Positions 58,587 to 64,000 of a DNA stretch of 64,000 nt are shown here, piece by piece. The notes under the pieces are model-generated. The model was not told where the DNA came from. It was given only the letters and a program-made list of their open reading frames with translations, and searched no databases. A program made the position numbers and the translations under genes. Numbering within the stretch: the first letter of the stretch is position 1; the number at the start of each line of letters is the position of its first letter. Source of the stretch: an uncultured Cellulomonas sp. (lineage in GTDB: Bacteria; Actinomycetota; Actinomycetes; Actinomycetales; Cellulomonadaceae); contig NZ_CANLTL010000010.1 of assembly GCF_947494015.1 (NCBI RefSeq), forward strand, positions 62,001-126,000. The letters run 5' to 3'.

Positions 58587-60371
58587 GTGACGAGCCGAGC
58601 CGTCCCCAGCGCTGCCGCCGCCGGCGCGCAGCCCACGCCGCTGCTCAGCCTGCGCGACGTCGAGGTCACCTTCACCACGGAGGCCGGGCCGGCGACGGCG
58701 GTCCGTGGCGCCAGCTTCGACGTGCTCCCGGGGGAGACCGTCGCGATCGTGGGGGAGTCCGGCTCGGGCAAGTCGACGACGGCGGCCGCGGTGATCGGGC
58801 TGCTCGCCGAGAACGGCCGGGTCACCGGCGGGCGGATCGTCTTCGACGGCCAGGAGCTCACCGCCCAGGGCGCCGGGACGACGTCGCGCCTGCGCGGCAG
58901 CGACATCGGTCTGGTCCCGCAGGACCCGATGTCGAACCTCAACCCGGTCATGCGGGTGGGTGCGCAGATCGTCGAGGCCCTGGAGGACAACGGGGTGGCC
59001 CGCGGTGCGGCCGCGCGCACCCGTGCCGTGGAGCTGCTCGAGGAGGCGGGCCTGCCCGACGCCGCCCGGCGCGCCCAGCAGTACCCGCACGAGTTCTCCG
59101 GCGGGATGCGCCAGCGCGCGCTGATCGCGATGGGTCTGGCCTGCCGTCCCCGGCTGCTGATCGCCGACGAGCCGACGTCGGCCCTGGACGTCACCGTGCA
59201 GCGCACGATCCTCGATCGGCTGGACGAGCTCACGGACGAGCTGGGGACCGCCGTGCTGCTCATCACGCACGACCTCGGGCTCGCCGCCGAGCGCGCCGAC
59301 CGGATCGTGGTGATGTACCGCGGCGAGGTCGTCGAGACCGGCCCCGCCCTGGAGATCCTGCGCTCGCCGCAGCACGAGTACACCCGACGGCTGCTCGCCG
59401 CGGCGCCGTCGCTCGCGTCACGCCGGATCCAGCTCGCGAAGCAGCACGGCGCCGACACCGAGGCCGCCGCGGACCTCGTCGCGATGACCGGCGGGCACGA
59501 CGGGCCGGTGGGCGCGACGCGCGCGGCTCCGGTCGCCGACCAGCCGGTGGCCCTCGACGTCCCCGACCACATCGTCGAGGTCTCGCACGTGACCAAGGTG
59601 TTCTCGCTGCGCGGCAAGGGGCTGTTCTCCCGCGGCACGGACTTCACCGCCGTCGACGACGTCTCGTTCGCCATCCCGCGCGGCACCACGGTCGCCATCG
59701 TGGGGGAGTCCGGCTCGGGCAAGTCCACGGTGGCCCGGATGATGCTGGACCTGCTGCCCGCGACGTCCGGCGAGATCCGGTTCGACGGCGAGCCTGTGGG
59801 CGGCGCCGACCGCGCCGCGCAGGTCCGCTTCCGTCGCCGGGTCCAGCCGATCTTCCAGGACCCGTACGCGTCGCTGGACCCGCTCTACACGGTGTACCGG
59901 ACGATCGAGGAGCCGCTCAAGGCGCACGGCAGCGGCTCGGCCGCCGAGCGCCGCGACCGCATCCACGCCCTGATGGCCGACGTCGCGCTGCCGCCGAGTC
60001 TGCTGCGGCGCTACCCCGCCGAGCTGTCCGGCGGTCAGCGCCAGCGGGTCGCGATCGCGCGGGCCCTGGCCCTGGACCCCGACCTGGTGGTCTGCGACGA
60101 GGCGGTGTCCGCGCTCGACGTGATCGTGCAGTCCCAGATCCTGCACCTGCTCGCCGAGCTGCAGCACCGCCGTGGCCTCAGCTACCTGTTCATCAGCCAC
60201 GACCTCGCCGTCGTGCGCCAGATCGCCGACCACGTCTGCGTGATGGAGAGCGGACGCATCGTCGAGCAGGGAGCGGCCGACGACGTCTTCGACCACCCGC
60301 AGCAGGAGTACACGCGGATGCTCATCGACGCCATCCCCGGCGCCGGCCTGGAGCTCGGGCTCGCCGGCTGA
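58587..60371 (+). CDS. Fused double ATPase of the peptide ABC importer (DppD-DppF in one chain)
   Basis: 594 aa with two complete nucleotide-binding domains. Domain 1 (about 20-285): GESGSGKSTTA, SDIGLVPQDPMSNLNPVM, FSGGMRQRALIAMGL, LLIADEPTSALD, ITHDLGLAAERAD. Domain 2 (about 335-590): GESGSGKSTVA, VQPIFQDPYASLDPLY, LSGGQRQRVAIARAL, LVVCDEAVSALD, ISHDLAVVRQIAD. Both carry oligopeptide-transporter C-terminal tails. Walker A of both halves shares the same 13-residue stretch VAIVGESGSGKST. GTG 58587 follows the permease stop by four bases. Confidence 0.93.
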   Translation: MTSRAVPSAAAAGAQPTPLLSLRDVEVTFTTEAGPATAVRGASFDVLPGETVAIVGESGSGKSTTAAAVIGLLAENGRVTGGRIVFDGQELTAQGAGTTSRLRGSDIGLVPQDPMSNLNPVMRVGAQIVEALEDNGVARGAAARTRAVELLEEAGLPDAARRAQQYPHEFSGGMRQRALIAMGLACRPRLLIADEPTSALDVTVQRTILDRLDELTDELGTAVLLITHDLGLAAERADRIVVMYRGEVVETGPALEILRSPQHEYTRRLLAAAPSLASRRIQLAKQHGADTEAAADLVAMTGGHDGPVGATRAAPVADQPVALDVPDHIVEVSHVTKVFSLRGKGLFSRGTDFTAVDDVSFAIPRGTTVAIVGESGSGKSTVARMMLDLLPATSGEIRFDGEPVGGADRAAQVRFRRRVQPIFQDPYASLDPLYTVYRTIEEPLKAHGSGSAAERRDRIHALMADVALPPSLLRRYPAELSGGQRQRVAIARALALDPDLVVCDEAVSALDVIVQSQILHLLAELQHRRGLSYLFISHDLAVVRQIADHVCVMESGRIVEQGAADDVFDHPQQEYTRMLIDAIPGAGLELGLAG

Positions 60372-60401
60372 GCCGGGGTCGGCGCGCCGCCGACCCCCGG
60401 C
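60372..60401 (+). terminator. Terminator hairpin after the peptide importer operon
   Basis: GCC-GGGG-TCGGCG (60372-60384) pairs with CGCCGA-CCCC-GGC (60388-60401) with one bulged C and a three-base loop. It begins at the stop codon. Confidence 0.6.
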
Positions 60402-60412
60402 CCGCCCGCGGG

Positions 60413-60479
60413 TTGGCCCTGTCGGGGGAGGCGGGTAAGATCGTCTGCGGTGCCGCGCGCCCTGTCGGGCAGGCGGCAC
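60413..60479 (+). promoter_or_regulatory. rpsA promoter and structured 5' leader
   Basis: TTGGCC (60413-60418), 17 bases, TAAGAT (60436-60441) is the best -35/-10 pair in the window. Transcription from about 60448 would start at a hairpin with GTGCCGC (60450-60456) paired to GCGGCAC (60473-60479) and a CTG/CAG inner pair. This leaves a leader of roughly 105 bases before ATG 60553. Confidence 0.6.
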
Positions 60480-60552
60480 GTCGGTCGCGACGTCGACCCA
60501 CCGAAGGTACCCATCCGAACTACTCCTTGTCCGCATCGGAGCACATCACTCA

Positions 60553-62043
60553 ATGACCATCTCCACCCCCGCGAAGCCGGCCACCCCGCAGGTCGCGATC
60601 AACGACATCGGCTCGGCCGAGGACTTCCTCGCCGCCATCGACGCCACCATCAAGTACTTCAACGATGGCGACATCGTCGAGGGCACCATCGTCAAGGTCG
60701 ACCGCGACGAGGTCCTGCTCGACATCGGCTACAAGACCGAGGGCGTCATCCCCTCCCGTGAGCTGTCCATCAAGCACGACGTGGACCCCGGTGAGGTCGT
60801 CAAGGTCGGCGACGCGGTCGAGGCCCTGGTCCTCCAGAAGGAGGACAAGGAAGGCCGGCTGATCCTGTCCAAGAAGCGGGCGCAGTACGAGCGCGCGTGG
60901 GGCACGATCGAGAAGATCAAGGAGGAGGACGGCGTCGTCACCGGCACCGTCATCGAGGTCGTCAAGGGCGGCCTCATCCTCGACATCGGCCTGCGCGGCT
61001 TCCTGCCGGCGTCGCTGGTCGAGATGCGCCGGGTGCGCGACCTCCAGCCGTACGTCGGCAAGGAGATCGAGGCCAAGATCATCGAGCTCGACAAGAACCG
61101 CAACAACGTGGTCCTGTCCCGCCGCGCCTGGCTCGAGCAGACGCAGTCCGAGGTCCGCTCGACCTTCCTGCAGACGCTGCAGAAGGGCCAGGTCCGTCCC
61201 GGTGTCGTCTCCTCGATCGTCAACTTCGGCGCGTTCGTGGACCTGGGCGGTGTCGACGGGCTCGTGCACGTCTCCGAGCTGTCCTGGAAGCACATCGACC
61301 ACCCGTCCGAGGTCGTCGAGGTCGGCCAGGAGGTCACCGTCGAGGTGCTCGACGTCGACTTCGACCGCGAGCGTGTCTCCCTGTCGCTGAAGGCGACGCA
61401 GGAGGACCCGTGGCAGGCCTTCGCCCGGACGCACGCCATCGGTCAGGTCGTCCCGGGCAAGGTCACCAAGCTCGTCCCGTTCGGTGCGTTCGTGCGCGTC
61501 GAGGACGGCATCGAGGGCCTGGTCCACATCTCGGAGCTGGCCGTGCGCCACGTCGAGATCCCGGAGCAGGTCGTCCAGGTCAACGACGACGTGTTCGTCA
61601 AGGTCATCGACATCGACCTGGAGCGTCGCCGGATCTCGCTGTCGCTCAAGCAGGCCAATGAGGGTGTCGACCCGACCAGCGACGACTTCGACCCGGCGCT
61701 GTACGGCATGGCGGCCGAGTACGACGAGCAGGGCAACTACAAGTACCCCGAGGGCTTCGACCCGACCACGAACGAGTGGCTCGAGGGCTTCGAGGCGCAG
61801 CGCGAGGTGTGGGAGGCGCAGTACGCGCAGGCCCACGAGCGCTGGGAGGCGCACCGCAAGCAGGTCGCCGAGGCCGCGCGCGCGGACCTCGAGGCCGCGA
61901 ACGGCGGCGGCGACACCGCCGGCGGGGGCGGCGCTGCTGCGGCGTCGAGCTACTCCTCGACGCCGCCGGCCGAGGAGGTCGGGGGCACCCTGGCGTCCGA
62001 CGAGGCTCTCGCCGCGCTGCGCGAGAAGCTCACCGGGGCCTGA
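60553..62043 (+). CDS. rpsA: 30S ribosomal protein S1
   Basis: 496 aa with four S1 RNA-binding domains: about 36-105 (GDIVEGTIVKVDRDEVLLDIG), 125-195 (GTVIEVVKGGLILDIG, degenerate as usual), 210-280 (VVSSIVNFGAFVDLGGVDGLVH) and 297-365 (KVTKLVPFGAFVRVEDGIEGLVH). Enterobacterial S1 has six; four is normal in actinobacteria. The C-terminal tail is acidic then Gly/Ala/Ser-rich. It brings mRNA to the ribosome. GGAG at 60538-60541 is the nearest SD, 11 bases from the start. Confidence 0.96.
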   Translation: MTISTPAKPATPQVAINDIGSAEDFLAAIDATIKYFNDGDIVEGTIVKVDRDEVLLDIGYKTEGVIPSRELSIKHDVDPGEVVKVGDAVEALVLQKEDKEGRLILSKKRAQYERAWGTIEKIKEEDGVVTGTVIEVVKGGLILDIGLRGFLPASLVEMRRVRDLQPYVGKEIEAKIIELDKNRNNVVLSRRAWLEQTQSEVRSTFLQTLQKGQVRPGVVSSIVNFGAFVDLGGVDGLVHVSELSWKHIDHPSEVVEVGQEVTVEVLDVDFDRERVSLSLKATQEDPWQAFARTHAIGQVVPGKVTKLVPFGAFVRVEDGIEGLVHISELAVRHVEIPEQVVQVNDDVFVKVIDIDLERRRISLSLKQANEGVDPTSDDFDPALYGMAAEYDEQGNYKYPEGFDPTTNEWLEGFEAQREVWEAQYAQAHERWEAHRKQVAEAARADLEAANGGGDTAGGGGAAAASSYSSTPPAEEVGGTLASDEALAALREKLTGA

Positions 62044-62080
62044 GCCCGGGGCGCCCCGGCGCACCGGGTCACGGACCCCA

Positions 62081-62132
62081 GCACCACGGCCACGGGCCGG
62101 TCACCTCGGTGGCCGGCCCGTGGCCGTGGTGC
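62081..62132 (+). terminator. Very long terminator hairpin between rpsA and coaE
   Basis: 62081-62100 and 62113-62132 are perfectly complementary (20 bp). Pairing continues inward by a wobble and four more pairs to a small loop. Confidence 0.8.
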
Positions 62133-62161
62133 GTGCACGGACGCGTCCCTGGGGCGGATGC

Positions 62162-62167
62162 AAGGAT
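62162..62167 (+). promoter_or_regulatory. Weak leaderless -10 box (coaE)
   Basis: AAGGAT ends six bases before ATG 62174. It fits the spacing but not the TA start of the other boxes. Confidence 0.3.
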
Positions 62168-62173
62168 GGGTCG

Positions 62174-62800
62174 ATGCAGCGCATCGGACTGACCGGCGGG
62201 ATCGCATCGGGCAAGACGGTCGTGGCCGGCCGGCTGGCCGAGCACGGCGCGGCGGTGATCGACCACGACGGGCTGGCGCGCGAGGCGGTCCGGCCGGGCT
62301 CGGCCGGGCTCGACGCGGTGGTGGAGTCCTTCGGTCCCGGCGTGCTGGCCGCCGACGGCGAGCTGGACCGCGCCGCCCTGGGCCGGCTGGTGTTCGCCGA
62401 CACCGCCGCGCGTGAACGGCTGGACGCGCTCGTCCACCCGGTCATCCGCCGGCTGGCCGCCGAGCGGGAGGCGGCGATCGCGGCCTCCGGGACCGGCGCC
62501 GTCGTCGTCCACGACATCCCGCTGCTGGTGGAGACCGGCCAGGCGGAGGCGTTCCACCTGCTGGTCGTGGTGCAGGCACCGGCCGACCTGCGGGTGCAGC
62601 GGCTCGTGCAGACCCGCGGGCTCACCCGGGAGGAGGCCGAGCGGCGGGTCGCCGCCCAGGCGTCCGAGGGCGACCGGCTCGCGGTGGCGGACCGCGTCCT
62701 GGACGGCAGCGGGTCGGTGGAGGCGCTGCGGGAGCAGGTCGACGCGCTGTGGGCGCGGATCGAGGAGGAGCGTCTGGCCGAGGTCGACGCCGGGCTCTGA
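62174..62800 (+). CDS. coaE: Dephospho-CoA kinase
   Basis: 208 aa. It phosphorylates the 3'-hydroxyl of dephospho-CoA, the last step of CoA synthesis. P-loop GLTGGIASGKT at residues 5-15, VIDHDGLAREAV (substrate Asp), HPVIRRLAAERE, VVVHDIPLLVETG and QTRGLTREEAERRVAAQ (lid) are all present. Length is standard; the mycobacterial form has an added UPF0157 domain that is absent here. It sits between rpsA and uvrB as in other actinobacteria. Confidence 0.95.
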   Translation: MQRIGLTGGIASGKTVVAGRLAEHGAAVIDHDGLAREAVRPGSAGLDAVVESFGPGVLAADGELDRAALGRLVFADTAARERLDALVHPVIRRLAAEREAAIAASGTGAVVVHDIPLLVETGQAEAFHLLVVVQAPADLRVQRLVQTRGLTREEAERRVAAQASEGDRLAVADRVLDGSGSVEALREQVDALWARIEEERLAEVDAGL

Positions 62801-62827
62801 CGGCGGCCGGGTTCGCCGGGGGCGATA

Positions 62828-62849
62828 CCGGGCCCTTCGAGGGGCCCGG
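62828..62849 (+). terminator. Terminator hairpin between coaE and uvrB
   Basis: CCGGGCCC (62828-62835) pairs with GGGCCCGG (62842-62849), plus a T-G pair, around TCGA. Confidence 0.55.
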
Positions 62850-62876
62850 GCGGTCCGGCGTGTGGGTGGGTGGTCG

Positions 62877-62882
62877 TACGGT
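62877..62882 (+). promoter_or_regulatory. -10 box of leaderless promoter (uvrB)
   Basis: TACGGT ends six bases before ATG 62889. SOS-box sequences were not recognised around it. Confidence 0.45.
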
Positions 62883-62888
62883 TGACAC

Positions 62889-64000
<1,112 letters not shown>

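Noticed and set aside
54948-60371. A nickel importer (NikABCDE-like) instead of a peptide importer.
   Set aside because: The binding protein has the peptide-binding SBP_bac_5 layout, no nickel-metabolism gene is near, and the ATPase halves carry oligopeptide-type tails.

Overview
The window is about 73-75% G+C. Short operons with 4-bp ATGA/GTGA overlaps, many GTG starts, lipobox-bearing lipoproteins and several leaderless promoters all point to a high-GC actinobacterium. Gene content (PdtaR-type ANTAR regulator, PaaI thioesterase, polA, rpsA, coaE, uvrB, DapC-type aminotransferase, sugar and peptide ABC importers, secreted CE1-type esterase) fits a heterotrophic soil actinobacterium of the Cellulomonas type. 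That genus-level assignment is inference. There is one tRNA. I see no rRNA, CRISPR array, transposase, integrase or phage gene.

Layout. 1-4.9 kb: the 5' part of a DapC-like aminotransferase (-), a PRC-barrel/DUF2382 protein, malQ and an amicyanin-like copper lipoprotein. 4.9-8.5 kb: a YihY/BrkB membrane protein with a small membrane protein (-), and a lipoprotein of unknown function. 8.5-17.2 kb: signalling block with two membrane GGDEF-EAL proteins flanking a REC-PAS-PAS-histidine kinase/REC-ATPase pair (-) and the molybdenum cofactor genes mobA-DUF6457 and moaD. 17.3-21.4 kb: a probable metal-related membrane cluster (His-rich membrane protein, frameshifted YcnI, YibE/F), a second PRC-barrel protein and a lipoprotein. 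21.6-28.3 kb: a molybdopterin oxidoreductase without its N-terminal [4Fe-4S] cysteines, its translationally coupled small partner, an AceTr-like transporter, a Na+/H+ antiporter and a KsdD-like flavoprotein. 28.3-32.1 kb: alpha/beta hydrolase, YetF, a MASE4 histidine kinase and a methyltransferase.

32.1-38.8 kb: a FrcBCA-type sugar importer with a PfkB kinase, a P-loop kinase and endonuclease IV downstream (all -), opposed by a LacI regulator with a three-unit operator-like repeat between them. A tRNA-Leu(CAA)-like gene and a secreted esterase with a 20-bp palindrome in its promoter follow. 41-47.6 kb: pdtaR, livK and, convergently, livHMGF, with LivH carrying an extra ectodomain. 47.9-64 kb: GNAT, PaaI, polA, DUF485-actP, a methyltransferase, a dipeptide ABC importer (SBP, two permeases, fused double ATPase), rpsA, coaE and the 5' part of uvrB.

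How it fits together. The pdtaR...polA-rpsA-coaE-uvrB order is an old actinobacterial backbone into which nutrient-uptake modules (liv, actP, dpp) appear to have been inserted. MobA/MoaD supply cofactor chemistry that the molybdoenzyme 7 kb away would need. Perfect hairpins separate most convergent or consecutive operons.
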